Below are positions 14,182-22,092 of a stretch of 45,221 bases of DNA, piece after piece; position 1 is the first letter of the stretch; each line of letters starts with the position of its first letter. The notes beneath the pieces are model-generated. The model saw only the letters and a program-made list of their open reading frames with translations, was not told where the DNA came from and did not search any database. The translations under genes and the position numbers were made by a program. This DNA is from Variovorax paradoxus (GTDB lineage: Bacteria; Pseudomonadota; Gammaproteobacteria; Burkholderiales; Burkholderiaceae_C). Where the stretch lies: NCBI RefSeq assembly GCF_000834655.1, contig NZ_JXQQ01000114.1, positions 1 to 45,221 of the forward strand. Reading direction: 5' to 3'.

Positions 14182-14700
14182 TCAGGCTTCGAGCTGGATC
14201 AGCAGCAGTTCGAGCAGTTGCACCACCTGGCCCGGGTCTGTCACGTTGGCGGGGAGCACCGGGCACATCACGCCCTTGTCCTGCATGCGCTGGGCGTAGG
14301 CATCGAGGTCCGGCTCGGGATGGGTTTCCATGCGGCCCACCGCGACCACGCAGGCGGTCTTTTCGATGAGCTCGGCGAAGCCGTCGAGATAGACCTCCAG
14401 GTCGGCCAGCGGATCGGGGCGGCTGTTGTCCACCAGGATCACCAGGCCGAGTGCGCCGCGCGCAAGGATTCGCCACATGAAGTCGAAACGGGCCTGCCCC
14501 GGCGTGCCGTACAGGCGCAGTTTCTCGCCGTTGTCGAGCGTGAGCTCGCCGTAGTCCAGCCCGACAGTGGTGGTGGCCTTGGCGACCGAGGCATCGCTGT
14601 TGCGCACCTCGGTGCGAACCGGCGCGATCTCGCTCACCGCGGCAATGGCGGTCGTCTTGCCAGCGCCCATGGTGCCGGTGAAAAGGATCTTGTGTTCCAC
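14182..14700 (-). CDS. Small GTPase of the COG2229/MglA-like group
   Basis: 172-residue small GTPase. The P-loop GTMGAGKTT (9-17) is followed by switch I with the ATTTVGLDYG element, a switch II/G3 motif in which LYGTPGQARF replaces the usual DxxGQ, and VILVDNS. At the expected G4 position VAVGRMETH stands instead of NKxD, a divergence that weakens the prediction of strict guanine specificity. The start is GTG at 14700, 5 nt after the stop of the upstream gene, implying translational coupling. Two roadblock proteins follow in the operon, the classical partners of MglA-type GTPases. Its role may be in polarity or signalling, but nothing in the sequence fixes it. Confidence 0.85.
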   Translation of the reverse strand: MEHKILFTGTMGAGKTTAIAAVSEIAPVRTEVRNSDASVAKATTTVGLDYGELTLDNGEKLRLYGTPGQARFDFMWRILARGALGLVILVDNSRPDPLADLEVYLDGFAELIEKTACVVAVGRMETHPEPDLDAYAQRMQDKGVMCPVLPANVTDPGQVVQLLELLLIQLEA

Positions 14701-14705
14701 GTTCT

Positions 14706-15500
14706 TCAGGCCTTCGATCCGGAGGAAAACAGCCCGAGGCGGCTGCGGATGCGCGCCAGCAGGCCCGGCTCCACGACGCCGCGCACCGACTCGGCAACGC
14801 GGGGGGCATCCGCGCCGGACGAAACCTGCGAGTCGGGCCAGAGCGATTCAGGCGAACGGCTGGGCGCAAAGCCGGTGCTGGCGCTGGTGCTGGTGCGGCC
14901 ATTGCCTGCAGCGAAACCCGCGCGCTCGAGCGCTGCGATGAAATCGGCGCACTCGTGCGCGCTGGCGTTCGAGCGCTGCTGCAGCACCTGCAGCGAGGCC
15001 GGGCGGCTCGCGAGCACGGCGGCGAGCCTCATGCGCACAGGGGTGTCGAGCAGCGCGACCGAAGGCCAGCGCAGCAGGCGGTATTCCTCGCCCCGCCCGC
15101 TTCGTTCATTGCGGTCCCGGGCTTCGGGCAGGCCGAGTTCTCGGGCATGGATCACCATTGCACCGAGGCGGTTGAGCATCCCCTCGAGTGCGTCTGCGTG
15201 CAACGGCAACCGAAGGAACAGGCCTTGCGGCGGCGGCGTTTCTCCGAGCGTGAGCCTTGGGACCGTCCGGTCGGCCGCGTCGTGGGGCGCTATCGGCGGC
15301 CGTTCACCCACCACGAGCAGATCGGCGTCCTCGACCTGCCAGGCCCAGTGCTGGTGGGTGCGGTGGTCCAGCAGCCGCACGAGGGACTTGAACAGCAGCT
15401 CATCGCGGGCAGGCAAGCCTTCGACACTGAAGCTCAACAGGGGGCGGTGAGTCCGCTGCATCGCGGCGGGCGTGGTCATTGGCGTCGCGGAAGCCGCCAT
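14706..15500 (-). CDS. Uncharacterised protein, first gene of the GTPase/roadblock operon
   Basis: 264-residue protein of no family I recognise. The N-terminal ~190 residues read as a folded domain (LLSFSVEGLPARDELLFKSL, HQHWAWQVEDADLLVVGE, YRLLRWPSVALLDTPVRMRL), ending in a helical stretch with ALERAGFAAG. The last ~70 residues are low-complexity and Ser/Pro-rich, with a basic tail LLARIRSRLGLFSSGSK. There is no signal peptide. The start is uncertain: ATG at 15500 or at 15479, neither with a strong Shine-Dalgarno sequence. It is coupled to the GTPase gene (5-nt gap) and may be a regulator or effector of that switch, which is inferred only from position. Confidence 0.72.
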   Translation of the reverse strand: MAASATPMTTPAAMQRTHRPLLSFSVEGLPARDELLFKSLVRLLDHRTHQHWAWQVEDADLLVVGERPPIAPHDAADRTVPRLTLGETPPPQGLFLRLPLHADALEGMLNRLGAMVIHARELGLPEARDRNERSGRGEEYRLLRWPSVALLDTPVRMRLAAVLASRPASLQVLQQRSNASAHECADFIAALERAGFAAGNGRTSTSASTGFAPSRSPESLWPDSQVSSGADAPRVAESVRGVVEPGLLARIRSRLGLFSSGSKA

Positions 15501-16272
15501 GCGACAACCGGCTTGGAATGCACCAATTTGAGGCTTTTTTGCGGCGTTGACTGCAATTCAGGAGCTCCCGTCGGTGATACATCCATGCGAAGCCTTGAGG
15601 CGACGCCGAAATTAGTACTTAAGTTATAGATACTGTCTTTAAAAATATAACATCAGTTGCACAAAAAAACACTAGATTACAAAAGCCAATTGATGGCTAC
15701 GGAAATCGGTGAGAGAAGTGTGGCGACTCGGCCACTGCGTGGTGGGCGACTGGCGTTCGAATCTCCGCCCGGATTCGGGCGCCAGCCAGCGCTGCTGGCT
15801 GCGTTGTGGTTTGCGCAATGGGAGCAGAAGGAGCTTTGCGCGACGCTCGGCCGTATCAACCGCCGTCGGGTCGGCTAAGTCGAGGGCTCAGGGGCATGCA
15901 GCGTCGTCGAATCGGGCGGCGACATCGGCCGTCCGGTCCGCTAACACCTTCAGCAACGCGAAGGCGTCGAGCCGTAAATCTGTCCAGGCATTCGCTCGGT
16001 GTCGCCCGGTCGGATGCGGAGGTTGGGCATGGCTACCAGCGGGTTGCGCACAAGCCTGCAATACGCCGACAAGGTCGCGACGGCGCTGGACCTATCCGCC
16101 AGGGCAGCTGCACGGTGCTGCGATATCCGGGGTCAGCGATCGGCAGTTGAAGCGTCACATATCAGCCTCGGAGGTCAGTGTTTCCCCGTGACTGACGCCG
16201 CGATTGATGCTTGGCTGTAGACGATTGGCGGAAGGCTCCGCCGGACTTGAAGAAACTCAGCTGCCAATTGAA
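15501..16272. other. Gene-poor stretch with no recognisable coding sequence
   Basis: About 0.8 kb between the GTPase operon and tRNA-Ser. The first part (15600-15700) is strikingly AT-rich for this genome, with A and T runs and stretches such as ATATAACATC. It probably holds promoters for the minus-strand operon, but I cannot place -35/-10 boxes with confidence. Short open frames exist (15657-15878, 15709-16191, 15999-16220 on plus), but their products have no recognisable motifs, poor starts and arginine/serine-rich shadow-like composition. A perfect 8-bp hairpin lies at 15783-15801. It could be a decayed insertion near a tRNA gene. No transposase or integrase motif is visible. Confidence 0.6.
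15783..15801. repeat. Perfect hairpin in the gene-poor stretch
   Basis: CAGCCAGC (15783-15790) and GCTGGCTG (15794-15801) are perfect inverted repeats with a 3-nt loop. No T-tract follows. The function is unknown. Confidence 0.5.
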
Positions 16273-16304
16273 AAAGTCCCGTCGCATGGACTGCGCGGGA
16301 CTTT
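16273..16304 (-). terminator. Rho-independent terminator of tRNA-Ser
   Basis: Arms AAAGTCCCG (16273-16281) and CGGGACTTT (16296-16304) form a 9-bp stem downstream of the minus-strand tRNA. In the transcript the stem is followed by a U-rich run, since A residues on the plus strand continue at 16271-16275. Confidence 0.7.
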
Positions 16305-16327
16305 CAAAAACGGCCAGAGATGGATCC

Positions 16328-16415
16328 TGGCGGAGAGTGTGAGATTCGAACTCACGGACGCTTTCACGTCGGCAGTTTTCAAGACTGCTGGTTTAAACCA
16401 CTCACCCAACTCTCC
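16328..16415 (-). tRNA. tRNA-Ser (anticodon UGA)
   Basis: Read on the minus strand the gene starts GGAGAGT and ends with the complementary ACTCTCC, discriminator G and an encoded CCA (16328-16330). The anticodon arm GCAGT-CTTGAAA-ACTGC carries anticodon TGA. The T-loop is GTTCGAATC. A long variable arm (GACGTGAAAGCGTC region) marks it as a class II serine tRNA, and the 88-nt length fits. It lies just downstream of hemW on the same strand. Confidence 0.96.
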
Positions 16416-16434
16416 GGAACTGTCGATTTTATGC

Positions 16435-16450
16435 CGAGGCCGATGCCTCG
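16435..16450 (-). terminator. Small hairpin after hemW
   Basis: CGAGGC (16435-16440) / GCCTCG (16445-16450) with a 4-nt loop begins 6 bp past the hemW stop. It lacks a U-tract and precedes the tRNA-Ser 5' end by about 20 bp, so it could terminate the hemW transcript or be a processing structure. Confidence 0.35.
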
Positions 16451-16456
16451 ATCCCC

Positions 16457-17728
16457 TCAATCGCCATCGGGCAGAAATAGCGTCTGAAGGTCGCTCAGGA
16501 AATCCAGCCCGCGCTCGGTCGGCCACACGCGGAACAGGTCGCGCGCCACGAGCCCCTTGCGCTCGGCCTCTTCGAGCCCGCGCTGGATCGAAGTCATCGC
16601 GAGCCCCGTGCGCTCGCTGAACTGCGGCAGCGTGAACCCCGCCTTCAATCGCAGCGCATTGAGCATGAACTCGAACGGCAGGTCGGCCAGCGACACCTCG
16701 TCGCTCTGCGACACGGCCGCGCCAGCGCGCGCGTTCTCCATGTACAGGCGCGGCTCGCGATAGCGCACCTGCCGCACGATGCGGTGCGCGAAGCTCAGCT
16801 TGCTGTGCGCGCCGGCACCGATGCCCAGGTAGTCGCCGAACTGCCAGTAGTTGAGGTTGTGAGCGCACTGGTGCCCCTCGCGCGCATAGGCCGACACCTC
16901 GTAGCGCGACATGCCGCGCTCGCTGGTGCGCTCGGTGATGCGGTCGAGCATGGCGTAGGCGATGTCGTCTTCGGGCAGCGTCGGCGGAAACTTCGCGAAC
17001 CAGGTATTGGGCTCGATGGTGAGGTGATAGACCGAAATGTGCGGCGGCGCGAGCGCCAGCGCCTGCGAGAGGTCGGCCTCCAGGTGCTCGAGCGTCTGGC
17101 CGGGGAGCGCATACATCAGGTCGAGGTTGAAGGTGTCGAAAGCGCTCGCGGCCTCCTCCACCGCGGCGATGGCCTGGGCGCGGTCGTGCACGCGGCCGAG
17201 CGCGGTGAGGTGTTCGTCGTTGAAGCTCTGCACGCCCACCGACAGGCGCGTGACGCCCGCCGCGCGGTACGCGCGAAAGCGGTTGCGCTCGAAGGTGCCG
17301 GGGTTGGCCTCGAGCGTGATCTCGCAGTCGGGCGCGAGCTTCAGGCGCGCGCGCACGTCACCGAGCAGGCGGTCGATGGCCTGCGGCGAGAAGAGGCTGG
17401 GCGTGCCGCCGCCGATGAAGATGGTGTGGACGGTGCGGCCCCAGATCAATGGCAGCGCCGCATCGAGATCTGCCACGAGCGAATCGATGTATGCCGCCTC
17501 GGGAATGCCCTCGGCATCGGCCGCGCTCGTGGCGCGCCATTCGTGCGAGTTGAAGTCGCAGTACGGGCACTTGCGCAGGCACCACGGCAGGTGAATGTAG
17601 AGCGAGAGCGGCGGCAGTGCCGCAAGTTGCAGCGGGCCGGGCCGCATCCAGTGCAGCACGTCGTTGGCCTGCACAGCGCCGGCTTGACCCGTGGGCTGCG
17701 CCGGCTGGATCGGGAAGACGGTGGCCAT
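16457..17728 (-). CDS. hemW: HemW, radical-SAM heme chaperone (coproporphyrinogen III oxidase-like)
   Basis: 423-residue radical-SAM protein. The cluster motif C50-x3-C54-x2-C57 (CLRKCPYCDFN) follows SLYIHLPW, then GGGTPSLFS, EITLEANPGTFE and SVGVQSFN, all typical of HemW/HemN-like proteins. The C-terminal winged-helix part (FEFMLNALRLKAGF) is present. HemW proteins bind heme and a [4Fe-4S] cluster and deliver heme to respiratory proteins. They lack the extra cysteine (CxxxCxxCxC) of true HemN, and here the residue after CPYC-D is F, consistent with HemW. It is the last gene of the five-gene minus-strand run, 7 nt after rdgB. Confidence 0.93.
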   Translation of the reverse strand: MATVFPIQPAQPTGQAGAVQANDVLHWMRPGPLQLAALPPLSLYIHLPWCLRKCPYCDFNSHEWRATSAADAEGIPEAAYIDSLVADLDAALPLIWGRTVHTIFIGGGTPSLFSPQAIDRLLGDVRARLKLAPDCEITLEANPGTFERNRFRAYRAAGVTRLSVGVQSFNDEHLTALGRVHDRAQAIAAVEEAASAFDTFNLDLMYALPGQTLEHLEADLSQALALAPPHISVYHLTIEPNTWFAKFPPTLPEDDIAYAMLDRITERTSERGMSRYEVSAYAREGHQCAHNLNYWQFGDYLGIGAGAHSKLSFAHRIVRQVRYREPRLYMENARAGAAVSQSDEVSLADLPFEFMLNALRLKAGFTLPQFSERTGLAMTSIQRGLEEAERKGLVARDLFRVWPTERGLDFLSDLQTLFLPDGD

Positions 17729-17735
17729 CTGCGGC

Positions 17736-18335
17736 CTACAGCCAGCGCTCGCGCATCAGCGCAAGCATCGCCTGTGCCGCGCGGCCGCGGTGGCTGTTGG
17801 CGTTCTTGACCTCGGGCGTGAGCTGCGCAAAGGTCTTGCCGAAGGCGGGCAGGTACATCACCGGATCGAAGCCGAAGCCGTTGTCGCCGATGGGCGCGGA
17901 TGCGATCTCGCCGACCACGCGGCCGACGGCGATGAGCGGCTCGGGGTCGTCGTGGCTGCGCAGCGCGACCAGCGTGCTGACGAGCGCGGCGCGGCGATTG
18001 ACCACGCCGTCGAGTTGCTCGAGCAGCGCCTTCACGTTGTTGGCATCGCCCTTGGCGTAGCCGAATTGCGTGGCGTAGTACGCCGTGTCGACGCCCGGCA
18101 GGCCGCCGAATGCATCGACGCACAGCCCCGCGTCGTCGGCGATGGCCGCAAGGCCCGTGGCGGTGCTGGCGTGGCGTGCCTTGGTGAGCGCGTTCTCGAC
18201 GAAGGTACGGAAGGGTTCTTCAGCCTCGCCCACGCCCAGCGACGATTGCGGCACCAGGGTGACGGACAGCGCCGCGAACAGTTGCTGGAGTTCGGCGAGC
18301 TTGCCTTGGTTGTTGGAGGCCAGGACCAGTTTCAT
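17736..18335 (-). CDS. rdgB: XTP/dITP diphosphatase (RdgB/HAM1)
   Basis: 199-residue nucleotide-pool sanitising enzyme that hydrolyses dITP, XTP and ITP to monophosphates. It has the N-terminal VLASNNQGKLAELQ motif (binding the triphosphate), FVENALTKARHA, ADDAGLCVDAFGGLPGV with the catalytic Asp, GFGFDPVMY and the base-recognition end motif NSHRGRA. Length and motif order are those of the family. It lies between rph and hemW on the same strand, a pairing common in bacteria. Confidence 0.96.
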   Translation of the reverse strand: MKLVLASNNQGKLAELQQLFAALSVTLVPQSSLGVGEAEEPFRTFVENALTKARHASTATGLAAIADDAGLCVDAFGGLPGVDTAYYATQFGYAKGDANNVKALLEQLDGVVNRRAALVSTLVALRSHDDPEPLIAVGRVVGEIASAPIGDNGFGFDPVMYLPAFGKTFAQLTPEVKNANSHRGRAAQAMLALMRERWL

Positions 18336-18391
18336 GGATCGATCAAAGTGGCTGTGACGGCCGGCGGGCGGACGTCAGTCGCTGGGGAATT

Positions 18392-19123
18392 TCAGTTCGA
18401 GAGCAATGCTTGCTGCTGCAGCGTCACGAGCTCGCCGATGCCCTTTTCGGCCAGGCCGAGCAGGAGGTTCATTTCTTCGCGCGTGAACGCCACGCCTTCG
18501 GCCGTGCCCTGCACTTCGACGAAGTGGCCGGCGCCGGTCATGACGACGTTCATGTCGGTGTCGCAGCTCGAGTCCTCGGTGTATTCGAGATCCAGAAGCG
18601 GCGTGCCGCCGACGATGCCCACCGAGATGGCAGCCACGTGGCCCTTGATCGGCGAAGCCTTGAGGGTGCCGGCAGCCAGCAGCTTGTTGACAGCATCCTG
18701 TGCCGCAACGAAGGCGCCGGTGATGGCCGCAGTGCGCGTGCCGCCGTCGGCCTGCAGCACGTCGCAGTCGAGGTGAATGGTGCGTTCGCCGAGCGCGGCC
18801 AGGTCGAACACCGCGCGCATCGAGCGCCCGATGAGGCGCTGGATTTCCTGGGTGCGGCCGGTCTGCTTGCCCTTGGCCGCCTCGCGGCTGCTTCGGGTGT
18901 GGGTGGCGCGCGGCAGCATGCCGTATTCGGCCGTGACCCAGCCTTCGCCGCTGCCCTTCTTGTGCGGGGGCACGCGCTCCTCGACCGAGGCGGTGCACAG
19001 CACGCGCGTCTGGCCGAACTCGATGAGCACCGAGCCCTCGGCGTGGATGGTGAAGCCGCGGGTCATGCGAACCGGGCGCAGCTGGTCGGCGGCACGGCCG
19101 CCGCTTCGGGTGAAAGCAGTCAT
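18392..19123 (-). CDS. rph: Ribonuclease PH
   Basis: 243-residue phosphorolytic 3'-5' exoribonuclease that trims tRNA 3' ends. It starts with RSGGRAADQLRPVRMTRGF and carries KGSGEGWVTAEYGMLPRATHTR, the phosphate-binding GRTQEIQRLIGRSMRA block, DCDVLQADGGTRTAAITGAF and DLEYTEDSSCDTDMN. All of this is diagnostic, and the length is normal (~240). The next gene, rdgB, begins 56 nt downstream. Confidence 0.97.
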   Translation of the reverse strand: MTAFTRSGGRAADQLRPVRMTRGFTIHAEGSVLIEFGQTRVLCTASVEERVPPHKKGSGEGWVTAEYGMLPRATHTRSSREAAKGKQTGRTQEIQRLIGRSMRAVFDLAALGERTIHLDCDVLQADGGTRTAAITGAFVAAQDAVNKLLAAGTLKASPIKGHVAAISVGIVGGTPLLDLEYTEDSSCDTDMNVVMTGAGHFVEVQGTAEGVAFTREEMNLLLGLAEKGIGELVTLQQQALLSN

Positions 19124-19162
19124 TGTTGGAAGCTCGAAAAGAAAAAAAGAGCGCGCGCCGAC

Positions 19163-20068
19163 TCAGGTCTTGCGCGCGGCTGAACGGCGGATGGCTTCGT
19201 TGATCTCGGCAATGGAGCGCTCGATCGCGTCCTCGTCCATGTCGTCGATCTCGCTGTCCGAGGGCATGCCGGCCTGGATGGTGGAGGCGAACACGCCGTC
19301 GTCGATGGTCTCGGTGGAGATGCCGCGGTCTTCGCCCGGGGTCTCGGACATTTCCCATTCGAGCGCGATGAGCGTCACGTTGTCGCTGTGGGCGCCGCCC
19401 TTGCGCAGCGCCATCTCGGCGAGGTCGGGGGCCGCATCGGACACCGGCTTGCCCGAGGAGAGCGTGTGCACGATGAGCGCATCGTCGAGCACGCCCCACA
19501 CGCCGTCGGAGCACAGCATGATGCGGTCGCCGCGCTGCAGTTGCAGCGGGGGCGAAATGTCGAAGAGCGGCGTGGTCGGCGAACCGAGGCAGGTCAGCAG
19601 CAGGTTGCGGTTGACCGGCATGTCCGAGCCATGGGGCTTGGGGCGCTCGGCGTGCGAGTGGTCGCGCGTGCGGGTGAGCAGGCGGCCGTCGCGCACGACG
19701 TACAGGCGCGAATCGCCGCAATGCATCCAGGTGGCGCTCGTGCCCTGCAGCACGGCCGCGACGACGGTGGTGCGGGGCGTGTCGAGCATCGCCTTGTGGC
19801 TTGCGTACCGCATGATCTGCTGGTGCGCGGCCATGGCCGATTCGGCCAGGAAGCCCTTGACGTCCTTCACCGTGGGGCGCGCCTCGCGCTGGTAGAGCGC
19901 GGCAATGGTCTGCAAGGCCAGCTGGGCCGCGACCTCGCCCTCGGGGTGGCCGCCCATGCCGTCGGCGAGCACGAACAGCCCCGACTCCCGCGTGTAGCAA
20001 TAGCCCATGCGGTCTTCGTTCTTGAGACGTCCGCCTTTGCGGCTGACCTGGAAGACAGAGAATTTCAT
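19163..20068 (-). CDS. PP2C-type Ser/Thr protein phosphatase
   Basis: 301-residue PPM/PP2C phosphatase, a metal-dependent enzyme that probably reverses the action of the adjacent kinase. It has the N-terminal SRKGGRLKNEDRMGY, the metal-binding DGMGGHPEGEVAA, GDSRLYVVRDGRLLTRTRDHS, the MLCSDGVWGVLDD block and the late metal Asp in GGAHSDNVTLIALEW. An acidic tail follows (ETIDDGVFAS, SEIDDMDEDAIE). The start is 1 nt after the kinase stop (TGA-c-ATG), so the pair is translationally coupled. It is cytoplasmic, with no membrane segment. Confidence 0.93.
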   Translation of the reverse strand: MKFSVFQVSRKGGRLKNEDRMGYCYTRESGLFVLADGMGGHPEGEVAAQLALQTIAALYQREARPTVKDVKGFLAESAMAAHQQIMRYASHKAMLDTPRTTVVAAVLQGTSATWMHCGDSRLYVVRDGRLLTRTRDHSHAERPKPHGSDMPVNRNLLLTCLGSPTTPLFDISPPLQLQRGDRIMLCSDGVWGVLDDALIVHTLSSGKPVSDAAPDLAEMALRKGGAHSDNVTLIALEWEMSETPGEDRGISTETIDDGVFASTIQAGMPSDSEIDDMDEDAIERSIAEINEAIRRSAARKT

Positions 20069-20069
20069 G

Positions 20070-21077
20070 TCATGCGGGGCGCGTGGTGGGGGCCGCAGCC
20101 CGGGGCAGACTCTTCTTGTCGAAGGAGCGGATGTTGTCGATCGACAGCCGCACCTTCTCGCCGACGGTGAGCTTGGTGTAGCGGCGCTCGCCCTCGCGGC
20201 TGAGTTCCTTCTGCAGCGCGAAGACCGACTGCGGACGCGAAAGCGGATCGAGCGACATGCACCACTCGACCACCTCGATGAGGTTGTCGGAATACACGCC
20301 GCGAAGGCGCGAGAGCGACAGGCTCAGGCGGTCTTTCTCGATGCGGCGCGGCGCGTCGTTGGGCGGGTAGCCCTGCATGCAGGCGTAGATGCAGGCGCCG
20401 ATGGCGTAGATGTCGGTCCAAGGGCCCATCGACGAATCGCGGCGGTACATCTCGGGGGCGGCGAAGCCCGGCGTGTACATGGGACGGATGAAGATGCCTT
20501 CCTTGCTGAGCACTTCGCGCGCGGCACCGAAGTCGATCAGCACGGCGCGGTCGTCGTCGGTGACGAAGATGTTGGCCGGCTTGATGTCCAGGTGCAGCAT
20601 CTTGTATTGGTGCACGATGCGAAGCCCGCGCAGGATCTCGTCGAAAAGAGACCGGATGGTCGATTCGCGGAAGACCTTCTGGCGCTTGAGGTCCCGCGCG
20701 GTGACCACGAAGTCCTGCAGGGTCGCGCCTTCCAGGTAGTTCATGACCATGTAGACGGTCTCGTTCTCCCGGAAGAAATTGAGCACGCTCACCACCGAGG
20801 CATGCGAGATCTGCGCGAGGGAGCGGCCTTCTTCGAAAAAGCTCTTGAGCCCCAGCCGGTAGAGGGACAGTTTTTCGGGCGGCACCTGCGGATGCAGCTC
20901 GCCGGGCCCACGGGTGGCCAGCGAGGAAGGCAGGTATTCCTTGATGGCCACCTGTTGTCCGCTGGGGTCGATGGCGAGATAGACAACGCCAAAACCACCC
21001 GCCGAAAGCCGGCGAACAACGCGGTAACCGCCAATGACCGTATCGGGCAACAGGGGCGAAGGCTTGACCTTTGACAT
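20070..21077 (-). CDS. Hanks-type Ser/Thr protein kinase
   Basis: 335-residue eukaryotic-like kinase. It has the glycine loop LSAGGFGVVYLA (25-36), VAIKEYLP with Lys46, the catalytic loop HLDIKPANIF (Asp164), the metal site IDFGAAR (182-184), the activation segment ending YTPGFAAPEMY and WTDIYAIGACIY. No transmembrane or PASTA region is seen, so it is a soluble cytoplasmic kinase. After the ~290-residue kinase domain comes a short basic tail (VRLSIDNIRSFDKKSLPR). The ATG at 21077 is preferred; the open frame runs further upstream but without similarity. It is coupled to a PP2C phosphatase and lies upstream of rph-rdgB-hemW. Substrates are unknown. Confidence 0.92.
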   Translation of the reverse strand: MSKVKPSPLLPDTVIGGYRVVRRLSAGGFGVVYLAIDPSGQQVAIKEYLPSSLATRGPGELHPQVPPEKLSLYRLGLKSFFEEGRSLAQISHASVVSVLNFFRENETVYMVMNYLEGATLQDFVVTARDLKRQKVFRESTIRSLFDEILRGLRIVHQYKMLHLDIKPANIFVTDDDRAVLIDFGAAREVLSKEGIFIRPMYTPGFAAPEMYRRDSSMGPWTDIYAIGACIYACMQGYPPNDAPRRIEKDRLSLSLSRLRGVYSDNLIEVVEWCMSLDPLSRPQSVFALQKELSREGERRYTKLTVGEKVRLSIDNIRSFDKKSLPRAAAPTTRPA

Positions 21078-21168
21078 AATCCGGGAGTTTCGCCCGAAGG
21101 CGATGGTGCGGCAAGCGAACGCTGTACCGACGCCTCGGTGCATGCAAGCAAAACCACAGTGAGGCGCA

Positions 21169-22092
21169 ATGCCAGTTTACAGCATGACCGGCTACGCCAG
21201 CGGCCAGAACGGGTCCGCAGGCAGCCACTCCGAAGCCGAAGCACGGCCTTCCGCCGCAGGCCGACTCGGGGTAGAAATCCGCTCGGTCAACAGCCGTTTC
21301 CTCGACCTCACCTTCAAGTTGCCGGAGGAGCTGCGCCAGCATGAGACGGCGCTGCGCGAGCTGCTCACGGGCAAGCTCAAGCGCGGCAAGGTCGAGGTGC
21401 GCGCGGCCATCGAGAACACCGCCCAGGCGGGCGTCGTCGAGCCTTCCGTCAAGCTGCTCCAACGGCTCAACGGGGTGCAGGACAGCATCAAGGCCTGGTT
21501 GCCTGGAGCCCGCGAACTGAGCGTGGCCGACGTGATCCGCCTTGCCGGCGGCGACGGCGCCACCCGCGGCGACTGGGGCCCCGACCTGATCGAGGTGGCC
21601 GGCAAGGCGCTCGAAGCGTTGATGTCGGCCCGGCAACGCGAAGGCGCCCGGCTCGCCAAGATGCTCGAGGCCCATCTGGCCCAGCTGCGCACCCTGGTGC
21701 AGCAAGCCGGCCCGCTGGTGCCCCAGCTGGTGGAGCAGCAGCGCAACCGCTTCCTGGAGCGCTGGCAGGAGGCCATGGGCTTGACCGCCGGCACGGGCGG
21801 CACGCTGCCCGAAGCCGCCCAGGACCGCGCGCTGACCGAAGCCACCGCTTTCGCCATCCGCATCGACGTGGCGGAAGAGCTCACCCGGCTCAATTCGCAC
21901 CTCGACGAGATCGAGCGGCTGCTCAAGAAGGGCGGCGAGATCGGCAAACGCCTGGACTTCCTGATTCAGGAACTGCACCGCGAGGCCAACACCCTGGGCT
22001 CCAAGTCGGCAGCCCTGGAGCTCACGCGCATCGGCGTGGACATGAAGGTCCTGATCGAGCAGATGCGCGAACAGGTCCAGAACATCGAATGA
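21169..22092 (+). CDS. yicC: YicC/YloC-family endoribonuclease
   Basis: 307-residue YicC protein. The N-terminal MPVYSMTGYASGQ and EIRSVNSRFLDLTFKLPEELR are the signature, and the C-terminal DUF1732 part contains RIDVAEELTRLNSHLDEI, GKRLDFLIQELHREANTLGSK and the end VLIEQMREQVQNIE. Family members have been reported as endoribonucleases acting in RNA turnover. A ~20-residue insertion (GSAGSHSEAEARPSAAGRLG) in the first strand pair is unusual in length. Its stop overlaps the gmk start by 4 nt, the common yicC-gmk coupling. Confidence 0.95.
   Translation: MPVYSMTGYASGQNGSAGSHSEAEARPSAAGRLGVEIRSVNSRFLDLTFKLPEELRQHETALRELLTGKLKRGKVEVRAAIENTAQAGVVEPSVKLLQRLNGVQDSIKAWLPGARELSVADVIRLAGGDGATRGDWGPDLIEVAGKALEALMSARQREGARLAKMLEAHLAQLRTLVQQAGPLVPQLVEQQRNRFLERWQEAMGLTAGTGGTLPEAAQDRALTEATAFAIRIDVAEELTRLNSHLDEIERLLKKGGEIGKRLDFLIQELHREANTLGSKSAALELTRIGVDMKVLIEQMREQVQNIE

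Noticed and set aside
15755..15769. GTTCGAATCTCCGCC resembling the 3' end of tRNA-Ser, a possible attachment-site copy
   Set aside because: It is on the opposite strand to the tRNA, misses internal bases of the tRNA end, and no integrase lies between. An att duplicate would be in direct orientation.
15709..16191. 160-codon open frame in the gene-poor stretch
   Set aside because: Ser/Arg/Ala-rich, no start signal, no recognisable motif, and competing frames are equally open; left as noncoding.
16257..16868. Minus-strand open frame running through tRNA-Ser and the hemW 3' end
   Set aside because: It overlaps a well-formed tRNA and is out of frame with hemW.
21078..21143. N-terminal extension of the Ser/Thr kinase to an upstream ATG
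   Set aside because: The extra 22 residues have no family similarity, and the kinase domain starts properly from the ATG at 21077.
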